A DNA stretch of 64,000 nucleotides. Source: Nocardioides lijunqiniae (GTDB lineage: Bacteria; Actinomycetota; Actinomycetes; Propionibacteriales; Nocardioidaceae). The notes under the pieces were generated by a model. It made no database searches, was not told the DNA's origin, and saw only the letters and a program-made list of their open reading frames with translations. Both the position numbers and the translations under genes were made by a program. The stretch spans positions 60,103-124,102 of the forward strand of contig NZ_JACJGM010000013.1 in the NCBI RefSeq assembly GCF_015024225.1, in the 5' to 3' direction. How positions within the stretch are numbered: position 1 is the first letter of the stretch; every line of letters begins with the position of its first letter. Positions 1 to 6,939 of the stretch are shown here, in pieces.

Positions 1-60
1 ACCGCCGACAGCGTGGAGTTCCACGCCGGCAGCGCATCCCTCCAGGGATCGGCCCGATGA
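1..60 (+). CDS. ABC transporter ATP-binding protein, C-terminal end only
   Basis: Only the last 19 codons and the TGA are in the window, in the frame starting at base 1. No domain can be seen. The call rests on the ATGA overlap with the following ABC-2 type permease, the usual layout of a two-gene ABC exporter with the ATPase first. The tail itself carries no recognisable motif, so the ATPase identity is inferred from context. Confidence 0.5.
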   Translation, partial: TADSVEFHAGSASLQGSAR

Positions 61-875
61 CCGCCACGTCCGTGGAGCGCCCCTCCACCACGAGCCCCCG
101 ACCGTCGTCCGGGCCGGGCTTCGGCGCCGTGCTGCGCAGCGAGTGGCTCAAGCTGTCCACCGTCCGCTCCACCTGGTGGACCCTCGCCGCGACGTTCGTC
201 CTCGGCGCCGGGCTGACCGTGCTGATCTGCTGGGGCAACGCCGAGTGGCTGGCCGGCGGCGACGCCGACGAGTCGCCGGGGTCGTTCATCACCTGGGGGA
301 TGATGTTCGCGCAGATCTCCGCGGCCATCCTGGGAGCGCTCGCGGTCACCACCGAGTACTCCACCGGCATGATCCGCAGCAGCCTCGCCGCCGTCCCCTC
401 CCGCGGCCGCGTGCTCGCCGCCAAGTCGCTGGTCGTCACCACCGTGCTCTTCGTCGTGGGCACGCTCACCGCCCTGGCCGGGTACGCCGGCGGCAACTAC
501 TTCCTCGACCGGGAGGGCATCGGCATCGCGCTGGAGGGCGACATGCTCCGCGCGGTGGTCGGCGGCGGGCTGTTCGTGGCCGGGATCGGCCTGTTCAGCG
601 TCGCGGTCGGCTTCCTGCTGCGCCACACCGCGGCCACCATCTCGGTGGTCCTGGCCCTGATGCTGATCCTGGGCAACATGGCCAACCTCGTGCCCGGCAC
701 GCTCGGCGAGTGGCTGGTCAAGCTGATGCCGGGCAACGCCGGCTCGGCGGTCTCCATGGTGGTGCCGTTCAACCCGATGCTGCTGGAGCCCTGGACCGGC
801 TTCGCGGTCTTCGCATTCGAGACCGGCGCGCTCCTGGCCCTCGCGCACGTCCTGCTGCGCCGCCGCGACGCCTGA
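57..875 (+). CDS. ABC-2 type transporter permease
   Basis: 272 residues. A short polar N-terminus is followed by about six hydrophobic membrane segments, beginning near residue 45. A motif resembling EYSTGMIRSS follows the second segment; this E-Y-x-x-G-T/M-I pattern is typical of ABC-2 membrane proteins of bacitracin or drug exporters. The ATG overlaps the TGA of the upstream gene (ATGA), so the two are translationally coupled and probably form one exporter. Substrate unknown. Confidence 0.8.
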   Translation: MTATSVERPSTTSPRPSSGPGFGAVLRSEWLKLSTVRSTWWTLAATFVLGAGLTVLICWGNAEWLAGGDADESPGSFITWGMMFAQISAAILGALAVTTEYSTGMIRSSLAAVPSRGRVLAAKSLVVTTVLFVVGTLTALAGYAGGNYFLDREGIGIALEGDMLRAVVGGGLFVAGIGLFSVAVGFLLRHTAATISVVLALMLILGNMANLVPGTLGEWLVKLMPGNAGSAVSMVVPFNPMLLEPWTGFAVFAFETGALLALAHVLLRRRDA

Positions 876-888
876 CCGGGGAGCGTGG

Positions 889-894
889 TACGAC
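889..894 (+). promoter_or_regulatory. -10 hexamer TACGAC, leaderless start
   Basis: TACGAC ends 6 nt before the ATG at 901, so transcription would begin at or next to the start codon. It is one of a repeated pattern in this window; a GGGGAG sequence just upstream could alternatively serve as a ribosome site on a read-through message. Confidence 0.4.
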
Positions 895-900
895 TCGGGC

Positions 901-1854
901 ATGGCTGTGACCCCCCTCGACCTCGGCTCGTGGCGCACGCCCGTCGAGCCCGCCCCTCGTCTCGCCACCGCCCTGGGGCTCGCCCCGGACGACCTCCTGG
1001 TCAAGCGCGACGACCTGGTCGGGCCCGGCGGCGGCGGCAACAAGGTGCGCAAGCTCGAGTGGACCTGCGCCGAGGCCGTCGCGGCCGGCAGCGACACCCT
1101 GGTCACGACCGGCGCCGCGCAGAGCAACCACGCCCGCCTGACCGCCGCCGCCGGCGCCCGCCTCGGGCTGCGGGTCGTGCTGGTCCTGGCCGGTGACGCG
1201 CCTCGTGGGCCGCGGGGCAACCTGCTGCTCGACGCCCTCCTGGGCGCCGAGGTGGTCTGGGCCGGCGCGGTCGACGCCGACGGGCTGCGGGCCGCCGCGG
1301 AGCGCGTGGCCGGCGAGGTGGCCGCCGACGGCGCCCGCCCCCACGTCGTGCCGTTCGGCGGCTCGACGACCCTCAGCGTGCAGGGCTACGCCGCTGCGGG
1401 CCGCGAGCTGGCCGAGCAGGTGCCGGACCTGCGGCACGTGGCCGTGGCGCTCGGCTCGGGCGGCACGATGGCCGGGCTGGTCCAGGCGCTCGGAGCCGAG
1501 CGGGTCCTGGGCGTGCACTGCGGGGCGGTGCCCGACGCCCACGCCGCCGTGGCCCACCTGCTCGACGGCTCGGCCGGTCCCGATCCGGCGCTGCGGATCC
1601 GCACCGACCAGGTGGGCGCCGCCTACGACCGGCTAGCGGCGCCCGCGTGGGACGCCGTGCTGCTGGCCGCGCGCACGACCGGCCTGGTGCTCGAGCCGAC
1701 GTACACCGGAAGGGCGCTGGCCGGTCTCGCCGCCGCCGTGCGCGAGGGCGAGATCGTGCCCGGCCAGCGCTGCGTGCTCCTGCACACCGGGGGGCTGCCG
1801 GGGCTCTTCGGCCACGCCGAGGCGGTCGCCCGGCTCGAGGAGGCCGCGGGCTAG
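901..1854 (+). CDS. PLP-dependent D-cysteine desulfhydrase / ACC deaminase family protein
   Basis: 317 residues, a normal length for the family (fold type II PLP enzymes). The N-terminal part has VKRDDLVGPGGGGNKVRKLE (near residue 35), where the Lys of NKVRKLE is the expected Schiff-base lysine, and QSNH (near residue 77), the conserved Ser-Asn-His of the ACC deaminase/D-cysteine desulfhydrase group. A glycine-rich GSGGTMAG near residue 185 would bind the PLP phosphate. Such enzymes deaminate D-cysteine to pyruvate, sulfide and ammonia, or open the ACC ring; the sequence alone does not decide between them. It is convergent with the next gene, and both stop inside one CTAG. Confidence 0.8.
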   Translation: MAVTPLDLGSWRTPVEPAPRLATALGLAPDDLLVKRDDLVGPGGGGNKVRKLEWTCAEAVAAGSDTLVTTGAAQSNHARLTAAAGARLGLRVVLVLAGDAPRGPRGNLLLDALLGAEVVWAGAVDADGLRAAAERVAGEVAADGARPHVVPFGGSTTLSVQGYAAAGRELAEQVPDLRHVAVALGSGGTMAGLVQALGAERVLGVHCGAVPDAHAAVAHLLDGSAGPDPALRIRTDQVGAAYDRLAAPAWDAVLLAARTTGLVLEPTYTGRALAGLAAAVREGEIVPGQRCVLLHTGGLPGLFGHAEAVARLEEAAG

Positions 1855-2786
1855 CCCCGCAGTCCGTCCTCGATCTCGGCCAGCGCCTGCGCGAGGTCCA
1901 CCCGCGGGGTCCAGCCCCAGGCGCGGGCGCGGTCGGCGACGTAGCGTCCGGTCCACACGTCGTGCTCGTCCCATACCGGCTCGACGCCCACGGCGCGGGT
2001 CGCGGTCTCGACGTAGTCGCGCTGGGTCGCGGACCCGGCCGCCACGTTGACGGCGGTGCAGCCGCCCTCGACCGGACCGGTCGCGGGGTCGTCGGTCGCC
2101 GCGACCGCGCCGGTGGCCACGTCGGCGGCGAAGGCGGCCAGGTCGTCGACGTGCACCCACGGGAACGTCTGGTGGGGCACGGCGTGGCGCGCCTGCTCCT
2201 GCTCGCGCATCGCGGCCGGTCGCAGCGAGTTCCACACCGACGTCTCGCCGGCGCCCAGGATGGCCGGCGGGCGCAGCAGCACGCGGGTCAGGCCCTCGAC
2301 CCCGCCCAGGGCGAGGTCGGCGTCGCGCTTGGTCACGGGGTAGTCGCCGGCGTCGTCGGGCGCGAGCGGCGAGGACTCGTCGACGTCGCGGTCGCCCGGC
2401 GCCCGGTCGTAGACCGCGCCCGTGGAGACGTGGACCAGCCGGGCGACGCCCGCGTCGGCCGCGGTGCGGGCGATGGCGGTGGTGCCCTCGACGCCGACGC
2501 GATGCTGGGTCTCGCGGTCGCTGCTCATCGGGTGCACGGTCGTGACGACCGCGTCGGCGCCGCCGACCACCGTGGCCGCGAACGCCGGGTCGTCGAGCTC
2601 GCCGACCCACTCCTCGACGCCGGCCAGCGCCGGCGCCGCGCCGGACCGACGTACGACGGCGCGGACGGTCGCGCCGCGCTCGACCAGCGCCGCGCAGGTG
2701 CGGGCGCCGACGAGGCCGTTGGCCCCGGTCACGACGACCACGGGTGAGGATGAGTCAGGTGCCGGCGAGCCAGGGGTCTGCGTCAT
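1851..2786 (-). CDS. NAD-dependent epimerase/dehydratase family protein (extended SDR)
   Basis: 311 residues from the ATG at 2786; a longer frame up to 2813 adds nine arginine-rich residues that do not look like an SDR start. The Rossmann motif TGANGLVG lies near residue 18 and a YPVTK (Y-x-x-x-K) near residue 150 supplies the catalytic Tyr/Lys. The substrate-binding half is ordinary. Its stop overlaps the convergent stop of the PLP enzyme (CTAG, 1851-1854). ECF41 sigma factors are often beside carboxymuconolactone decarboxylases, oxidoreductases or epimerases, and this epimerase is two genes from such a sigma factor. Substrate unknown. Confidence 0.78.
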   Translation of the reverse strand: MTQTPGSPAPDSSSPVVVVTGANGLVGARTCAALVERGATVRAVVRRSGAAPALAGVEEWVGELDDPAFAATVVGGADAVVTTVHPMSSDRETQHRVGVEGTTAIARTAADAGVARLVHVSTGAVYDRAPGDRDVDESSPLAPDDAGDYPVTKRDADLALGGVEGLTRVLLRPPAILGAGETSVWNSLRPAAMREQEQARHAVPHQTFPWVHVDDLAAFAADVATGAVAATDDPATGPVEGGCTAVNVAAGSATQRDYVETATRAVGVEPVWDEHDVWTGRYVADRARAWGWTPRVDLAQALAEIEDGLRG

Positions 2787-2835
2787 GCGCTCCACCCTGG
2801 CACGCGCGCTCAAGACGCCCGGCGGGGTGGGCGGC

Positions 2836-3072
2836 TCAGTCCTCCGGGAGGTCGGCGAAGGCCTGCTTCGTGTCGCGGTACCAGCCCAGCGACCGCTTCG
2901 GGTGGCGCCAGCGGCTCTTCATCGCGTCGCGCGCCTCCTGGTGCGACGCGTCGCCGGCCTTCTCGGCCTCCTTGAGGTGCCGGTCCTGGGCGTTGATGAC
3001 GTCGTCGGCGCTCTCGCCGTGGTGGGCGAGCTCGCACGGGCCGCCGAGATCGCGGCAGGTCATGGTCTTCAT
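2836..3072 (-). CDS. DUF1059 domain small protein, probable ECF41 target
   Basis: 78 residues. It starts MKTMTCRDLGGPCELAHHGE, the recognisable N-terminus of DUF1059 proteins, which are small proteins with conserved cysteines thought to bind metal; function is unknown. The start at 3072 has an AGGAGAA ribosome site 5 nt upstream. The C-terminal half is charged and longer than in minimal family members. Its promoter (3109-3137) is the same as that of the adjacent sigma factor gene, so this is the best candidate for the sigma factor's own target. Confidence 0.8.
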   Translation of the reverse strand: MKTMTCRDLGGPCELAHHGESADDVINAQDRHLKEAEKAGDASHQEARDAMKSRWRHPKRSLGWYRDTKQAFADLPED

Positions 3073-3108
3073 GGCTTCTCCTGGTGTCGTGGGACGGGTG
3101 CTGTGGTG

Positions 3109-3137
3109 CTGACGCGCGGGGCGCCGAGGGTGTGACC
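3109..3137 (-). promoter_or_regulatory. ECF41-type promoter of the DUF1059 gene
   Basis: Read on the minus strand: GGTCACA (3137-3131), 16 nt, then CGTC (3114-3111) followed by AG. The published ECF41 promoter signature is TGTCACA in the -35 region and CGTC in the -10 region; here one base of the -35 differs. The box sits in the short gap after the sigma factor stop codon at 3140, and the predicted start site leaves a leader of roughly 30 nt to the ATG at 3072. Confidence 0.65.
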
Positions 3138-3139
3138 GC

Positions 3140-3985
3140 TCAGTCGCGGGTGCGGCCGCCGTCGCGGCGCACGACCCGCGACAGCACGTCGGGCTCGGCG
3201 CGGAAGGTGATGGCACGCACGAGGCCCTCGGCGACGGTGAAGTCGAAGACGACCCTGGCCTCGCCGAGGTGGAACCACGCGGTGCCCGGGCGGTCGCCGA
3301 CGAAGACCGGGAGCGCGGCCTGGGCGCTGCCGTTGAAGAACGTCGCCACCTCGTCACGGCCCTCGATGCGCTGCGGGGTGCCGGCCAGCACGGCGGCGTC
3401 GTCGGCGGAGACGGTGGCGTCGGGGGCCAGCATCCGCAGCAGGCGCTCGAACTCGCCGCTCTTGGCCGCGGCCATGAACGCGTCGACGACCTCCCAGTCG
3501 GCCAATCGGTCCTCGGGGGCGGGCTGGGCGACCTTGGCGCGAGCGCGCGAGGCGAGCTTGCGCGCGGCCGCCGGGGTCGTGTCGAGGACCGAGGCGATCG
3601 TCGGGAACTCGAAGCCGAAGCTGTCGTGCAGCACGAAGGCGACCCGCTCGCGCGGCGAGAGCCGCTCGAGGACGACGTGGAGAGCGAGCCCCACGGTGTC
3701 GGCGAGGGCCACCTCGTCGGCCGGGTCGCCGACGGTCTCTCCGGGGTCGAGGTCGTCGACCGGGACCGGCGTGCGGGCGCGCAGCCGGTCCAGGCACAGC
3801 CGTGTCGTCACGGTCGTGAGCCACGCCGGCAGGCTCTCGATCTCGGCGTCCGTCCCGTGCAGGCGCAGCCACGCCTGCTGCACGACGTCCTGGGCCTCCA
3901 CGGGGTCGCCGAGCACGCGGCTCGCGATCCCGATCAGGCGCGGTCGCTCCGCCTCGAACTCCTCGGTCTGGTCCACGGTCGGCAC
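3140..3985 (-). CDS. ECF41-family RNA polymerase sigma factor with C-terminal SnoaL-like domain
   Basis: 281 residues from a GTG with GGAAGG upstream. Sigma region 2 is at about 10-75 (DVVQQAWLRL) and region 4 at about 105-165 (LSPRERVAFVLHDSFGFEF). From about 170 a SnoaL/NTF2-like domain follows, the layout of ECF41 (SigJ-like) factors, in which the C-terminal extension modulates activity in place of a classical anti-sigma factor. Two conserved ECF41 motifs look altered: the DGGG position reads DDAA (about 194-197), and the NPDKL position reads EPDVL (about 262). Its own promoter (4014-4042) matches that of the downstream DUF1059 gene, indicating autoregulation. The inducing signal is unknown. 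Confidence 0.88.
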   Translation of the reverse strand: MPTVDQTEEFEAERPRLIGIASRVLGDPVEAQDVVQQAWLRLHGTDAEIESLPAWLTTVTTRLCLDRLRARTPVPVDDLDPGETVGDPADEVALADTVGLALHVVLERLSPRERVAFVLHDSFGFEFPTIASVLDTTPAAARKLASRARAKVAQPAPEDRLADWEVVDAFMAAAKSGEFERLLRMLAPDATVSADDAAVLAGTPQRIEGRDEVATFFNGSAQAALPVFVGDRPGTAWFHLGEARVVFDFTVAEGLVRAITFRAEPDVLSRVVRRDGGRTRD

Positions 3986-4013
3986 CCTTCCACGTCGGCT
4001 GGTCTCGTCTCAC

Positions 4014-4042
4014 TGACGCGCGAGCCGGGACAGGTGTGACCA
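4014..4042 (-). promoter_or_regulatory. ECF41-type promoter of the sigma factor gene
   Basis: On the minus strand GGTCACA (4042-4036), exactly 16 nt, then CGTC (4019-4016) followed by AG. It is the same arrangement as at 3109-3137, and the last four spacer bases before CGTC (CGCG) also agree. The distance to the GTG at 3985 fits a short leader of about 20-25 nt. This supports self-activation of the sigma factor. Confidence 0.65.
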
Positions 4043-4048
4043 CCGGGG

Positions 4049-4531
4049 TCAGCCGCGGTGGAAGAACATCTGCCAGTTGAGCGCCCAGGTGGTGCCGCCG
4101 TCGTAGGAGAACGACTGCTGCCAGCGCGGCAGGTCGGGGTCCTCGGCGAACCAGTCGAAGCGGACCAGCGTGGGGCGCCCCGCGACCGTGTCGACGGCCT
4201 CGAAGACGCCGTGGGTGCCGTCGAACCTGCCGACGACCGGGGTGTCGAGGACCCCCGGCGCTCGCGTCGAGCTCCACCAGATCCGCCAGGTCCCGTCGGT
4301 GGGGTCGAACAGGCGCAACGTGATGGCCTCGAACGGCGGGGCGCTGTCGGCGGGGGTGGGCACGCTCATCTGGTCGACGTGGCCGATCCCGCCGAGGACC
4401 GGGGCGACGACGCTGGTCGCGTCGAACTCGACCCACTCGTCGCAGTCGGGGTCGGTGACGTCGACGAGCTTGCGGTTGCGGACCGACCAGCGCCCGAGGA
4501 CGAAGTCGAAGTCGTGCTGTGAGGAGGACAT
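4049..4531 (-). CDS. DUF1579-like conserved hypothetical protein
   Basis: 160 residues, cytosolic, no signal peptide. The start DFDFVLGRWSVRNRKL resembles the opening of proteins in the DUF1579 or lipocalin-like group, and a tryptophan-rich strand (TWRIWWSS near residue 81) and a closing FSYDGGTTWALNWQM are typical of the same family. The role is unknown. It ends 6 nt before the sigma factor promoter and points the same way, but has its own start signal: TACCGT 6 nt before the ATG. Confidence 0.6.
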   Translation of the reverse strand: MSSSQHDFDFVLGRWSVRNRKLVDVTDPDCDEWVEFDATSVVAPVLGGIGHVDQMSVPTPADSAPPFEAITLRLFDPTDGTWRIWWSSTRAPGVLDTPVVGRFDGTHGVFEAVDTVAGRPTLVRFDWFAEDPDLPRWQQSFSYDGGTTWALNWQMFFHRG

Positions 4532-4537
4532 GTCGCG

Positions 4538-4543
4538 ACGGTA
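4538..4543 (-). promoter_or_regulatory. -10 hexamer TACCGT, leaderless start
   Basis: On the minus strand TACCGT ends 6 nt before the ATG at 4531, with no ribosome site between them. Confidence 0.45.
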
Positions 4544-4588
4544 GGGCCAGGCTCCGACAGCCCTTCCTGCGTCGGGGAGCATGGTCCC

Positions 4589-5005
4589 ATGAGCTCCCCG
4601 ACCGCCGTCCCCCTTCCCGACGAGCTCGTGCGACTGCTGCGCTCGGGCGCCACCTGCTACCTCGCGACGACCATGCCGGACGGCTCGCCCCAGCTCACGC
4701 AGACCTGGGTCGACGTCGACGCCGAGGGCGCGCACGTCCTGGTCAACACCGTGGTGACCCACCAGAAGGCGCGCAACGTCACCCGCGACCCGCGGGTCTC
4801 GCTGGCGGTGTCCGACCCCGCGAACCCCAGCCGCTACCACGAGATCCGGGGCGTGGTCAGCGACGCGACCACCGACGGCGGGGCCGAGCACATCGAGATG
4901 CTCGCGCAGCGCTACACCGGCGGCCCCTACCCCTGGTACGGCGGCCGCGACCAGCAGCGTCTCGTCCTCACGATCACCCCGCAGCGCCTGCACTCCATGG
5001 GCTGA
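4589..5005 (+). CDS. PPOX-class F420-dependent oxidoreductase
   Basis: 138 residues, one split-barrel flavin/F420-binding domain. Recognisable strands are SGATCYLATTMPDGSPQ (about 18-34), VNTVVTHQKARNVTRDPRV (about 52-70) and a tyrosine-rich C-terminal part. This matches the actinobacterial family of small F420-dependent pyridoxamine-phosphate-oxidase-like enzymes, which reduce varied substrates; the substrate here is unknown. A GGGGAGC about 10 nt upstream of the ATG can act as ribosome site. It is convergent with the TetR gene. Confidence 0.8.
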   Translation: MSSPTAVPLPDELVRLLRSGATCYLATTMPDGSPQLTQTWVDVDAEGAHVLVNTVVTHQKARNVTRDPRVSLAVSDPANPSRYHEIRGVVSDATTDGGAEHIEMLAQRYTGGPYPWYGGRDQQRLVLTITPQRLHSMG

Positions 5006-5034
5006 GCCCGCGGGCCGCGGGTCGTGCTCGGCGC

Positions 5035-5640
5035 TCAGCCGTCGGCGGCGAAGACCCGGCGCACGGACTCGCGCAGCAGCTCGCGTCGCTGGCGGTGGAC
5101 GCGGGCCGGCTCGGAGGCGGTGGCGGCGTAGACGTTGCTGACGGGCGACCAGGCCATGGACATGGAGATCACCATGGCCATCACGTCGAACGGCTCCGCG
5201 CCGGGGAGCGGGCGGATCCCGCCCGACTCCTGGGCCGACGCGATCGCCGCCAGCTTGGCCTCGTCCAGGCGGTCCTCGGTGAGGTGCCCGGTGGGGCGGC
5301 GCTCGAGGCGCGACCAGGTGGCCAGCCGGATCAGCTCGGGGTGCGCGATGTACTCGTCGTAGAGCCGCACCGCCCAGTCGGCGAGGTCGTCGGCGGAGAT
5401 CGGCACGACCTCGACGATGCGCTCGAGCGACTCGCGGAAGACGGTGTCGAAGAGCCGGTCCTTGCTGCCGAAGTAGGCGTAGAGCTGCGCCTTGTTGGAG
5501 CTGGCGGCCGCCGCGATCCGGTCGACGCGCGCCCCGGCGATGCCGTGCTCGGCGAACTCCGCGGTCGCCGCGTCCATGATCCGTCGTCGCGTGGCCTCGC
5601 CCTTGGGGGTCGGCGCGACGGTCGGCTCGGGCGGGGTCAT
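5035..5640 (-). CDS. TetR/AcrR family transcriptional regulator
   Basis: 201 residues. The N-terminal helix-turn-helix (about 15-60) includes RRRIMDAATAEFAEHG and SSNKAQLYAYFGSKDRLF, the standard TetR recognition helix region. The C-terminal ligand domain is family-specific. It is divergent from the alcohol dehydrogenase at 5736 and most likely represses it and itself: one palindrome (5653-5669) adjoins its own -10 hexamer TAATCT, and a second (5704-5719) covers the dehydrogenase promoter. Inducer unknown, plausibly an aldehyde or alcohol. Confidence 0.85.
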   Translation of the reverse strand: MTPPEPTVAPTPKGEATRRRIMDAATAEFAEHGIAGARVDRIAAAASSNKAQLYAYFGSKDRLFDTVFRESLERIVEVVPISADDLADWAVRLYDEYIAHPELIRLATWSRLERRPTGHLTEDRLDEAKLAAIASAQESGGIRPLPGAEPFDVMAMVISMSMAWSPVSNVYAATASEPARVHRQRRELLRESVRRVFAADG

Positions 5641-5646
5641 GCGCCG

Positions 5647-5652
5647 AGATTA
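5647..5652 (-). promoter_or_regulatory. -10 hexamer TAATCT of the TetR gene, leaderless start
   Basis: TAATCT on the minus strand ends 6 nt before the ATG at 5640 and directly abuts the palindrome at 5653-5669. Confidence 0.5.
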
Positions 5653-5669
5653 CCAACCGGTCGGTTTGG
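5653..5669. promoter_or_regulatory. Candidate TetR operator 1
   Basis: The core AACCGGTCGGTT (5655-5666) has perfect AACCG/CGGTT half-sites around GT and is flanked by CCA and TGG. It lies immediately upstream of the TetR gene's -10 box, a position fit for autorepression. Confidence 0.5.
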
Positions 5670-5688
5670 AATCCGGGAGTCGTCGTGG

Positions 5689-5716
5689 TTGAGTGTTGGA
5701 ACCAACCAACTAGTTT
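5689..5716 (+). promoter_or_regulatory. Candidate promoter of the alcohol dehydrogenase gene
   Basis: TTGAGT (5689-5694), 16 nt, then TAGTTT (5711-5716). The -10 box lies inside operator 2, so a bound repressor would block it. The predicted start site leaves a leader of about 13 nt holding an AAGGGG ribosome site. Confidence 0.4.
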
Positions 5717-5719
5717 GTT
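5704..5719. promoter_or_regulatory. Candidate TetR operator 2
   Basis: AACCAACTAGTTTGTT has a perfect AACTAGTT centre (5708-5715) with outer bases pairing apart from one position. It overlaps the proposed -10 box of the dehydrogenase. Its core differs from operator 1 (AACTAGTT against AACCGGTCGGTT), so the two may differ in affinity or answer to different regulators. Confidence 0.45.
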
Positions 5720-5735
5720 TCTTTAAGGGGACACC

Positions 5736-6776
5736 ATGCGCGAGACCCAGGCCTTCCAGGCAGCCGCCCCCGGCGCGGCGCTCGAGCTCGTGAGCATCGA
5801 GCGCCGTGACCTGCGGCCGGACGACGTCGCCGTGCGCGTGACCCACTGCGGGGTCTGCCACACCGACCTGCACGCGCTGAAGGCGCGGGACGCCGACGCC
5901 TTCCCGGTCGTCCCCGGCCACGAGTTCGTGGGCGAGGTCGCCGCGGTCGGCGCCGACGTGACGGCGTTCGCGGTGGGCGACCCGGTCGCCGTGGGCAACA
6001 TCGTCGACTCCTGCGGGGTGTGCGCGATGTGCGAGATCGGCCAGGAGAACTTCTGCGTGGAGTACCCCACGCTCACCTACGGCGGCCGCGACCGGACCGA
6101 CGGCACCGTGACGAGCGGCGGCTACTCCGCCGAGTACGTCGTGCGGGAGGGGTTCGTCTACCGCCGCCCGCCCGGGCTCGACCCGGCCGCCGTCGCGCCG
6201 TTGATGTGTGCCGGCATCACCGTCTGGGAGCCGCTGCGGCAGTGGGGCGTGGGCGAGGGCACGACGGTCGGCGTGGTCGGCCTGGGCGGGCTCGGCCACC
6301 TCGCGGTCAAGCTCGCGCACGCGCTCGGCGCGCGGGTCACGGTGTTCACGACCTCGCCGCGCAAGGCCGACGACGCGCGCGCCCTGGGCGCCGACGACGT
6401 CGTCGTCTCGACGGACGCGCAGGACATGGCCCGCGTGGCCGGGACCCTGGAGCTGGTGATCGACACGGTGTCGGCCGAGCACGACCTGGGCCCCTACCTC
6501 GCCGCCGTGGCCCTCGACGGCACCCTCTGCTCGGTCGGCCACCTCGGGCCGGTGACGGTCGAGACGCTCGCGCTCCTGATCGGCCGCAAGCGCTTGAGCT
6601 CCAGCGGCAGCGGCGGCCGGCCGGCCACCCAGGAGCTGCTGGACTTCTGCGGCGAGCACGGCATCACCGCCGACGTGGAGGTGCTGCCGTCGCGCCAGGT
6701 CGCGACCGCGCTCGAGCGGCTGGAGCGCAACGACGTGCGCTACCGGTTCGTGCTCGACCTCGCCGACCTGGGCTGA
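5736..6776 (+). CDS. NAD(P)-dependent zinc alcohol dehydrogenase (MDR superfamily, CAD-like)
   Basis: 346 residues, family length. The catalytic zinc ligands are in CGVCHTDLHALKARD (about 37-51) and GHEFVGEVAAVG (about 60-71); the structural zinc cysteines are in CGVCAMCEIGQENFC (about 94-108). The nucleotide-binding fold has VVGLGGLGHLAVKLAHALG near residue 180. It oxidises alcohols or reduces aldehydes; the substrate is unknown, but cinnamyl-type and YjgB-like relatives act as aldehyde reductases. Probably repressed by the divergent TetR protein. Its stop codon lies inside a 10-bp tandem repeat (6761-6800). Confidence 0.87.
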   Translation: MRETQAFQAAAPGAALELVSIERRDLRPDDVAVRVTHCGVCHTDLHALKARDADAFPVVPGHEFVGEVAAVGADVTAFAVGDPVAVGNIVDSCGVCAMCEIGQENFCVEYPTLTYGGRDRTDGTVTSGGYSAEYVVREGFVYRRPPGLDPAAVAPLMCAGITVWEPLRQWGVGEGTTVGVVGLGGLGHLAVKLAHALGARVTVFTTSPRKADDARALGADDVVVSTDAQDMARVAGTLELVIDTVSAEHDLGPYLAAVALDGTLCSVGHLGPVTVETLALLIGRKRLSSSGSGGRPATQELLDFCGEHGITADVEVLPSRQVATALERLERNDVRYRFVLDLADLG

Positions 6777-6800
6777 CCTGGGCTGACCTGGACCGACCTG
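6761..6800 (+). repeat. Four tandem 10-bp units across the dehydrogenase stop codon
   Basis: Four 10-bp units ending in GACCTG follow one another: CGCCGACCTG, GGCTGACCTG twice, and GACCGACCTG. The TGA in the second unit is the dehydrogenase stop; because the period is not a multiple of three, changes in unit number would alter the C-terminus. Confidence 0.8.
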
Positions 6801-6843
6801 GGGCGCCGGCGAGCGATAGGGAGCGCCTACCGGCCATCTCGGC

Positions 6844-6860
6844 GGTGTCACATTGACACC
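6844..6860. promoter_or_regulatory. 17-bp perfect inverted repeat upstream of the BCCT gene
   Basis: GGTGTCA-CAT-TGACACC, seven-base arms with a 3-bp centre, 80 bp before the transporter start. It looks like a repressor or activator operator. No protein can be assigned from the sequence. The rest of the 163-bp gap shows no further clear signal. Confidence 0.45.
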
Positions 6861-6939
6861 CGCGGGGCGACGCGACGAGGGTGGTCGCCCACCTCGGGTC
6901 CGACCGGCCGGCCCAGGACGTGATGCTCTGGGGGCACGG

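Noticed and set aside
5006..5034. CCCGCGG/CCGCGGG dyad between the convergent PPOX and TetR genes as a terminator
   Set aside because: The arms are separated by a single base, so only a short stem could form, and no U-tract follows.
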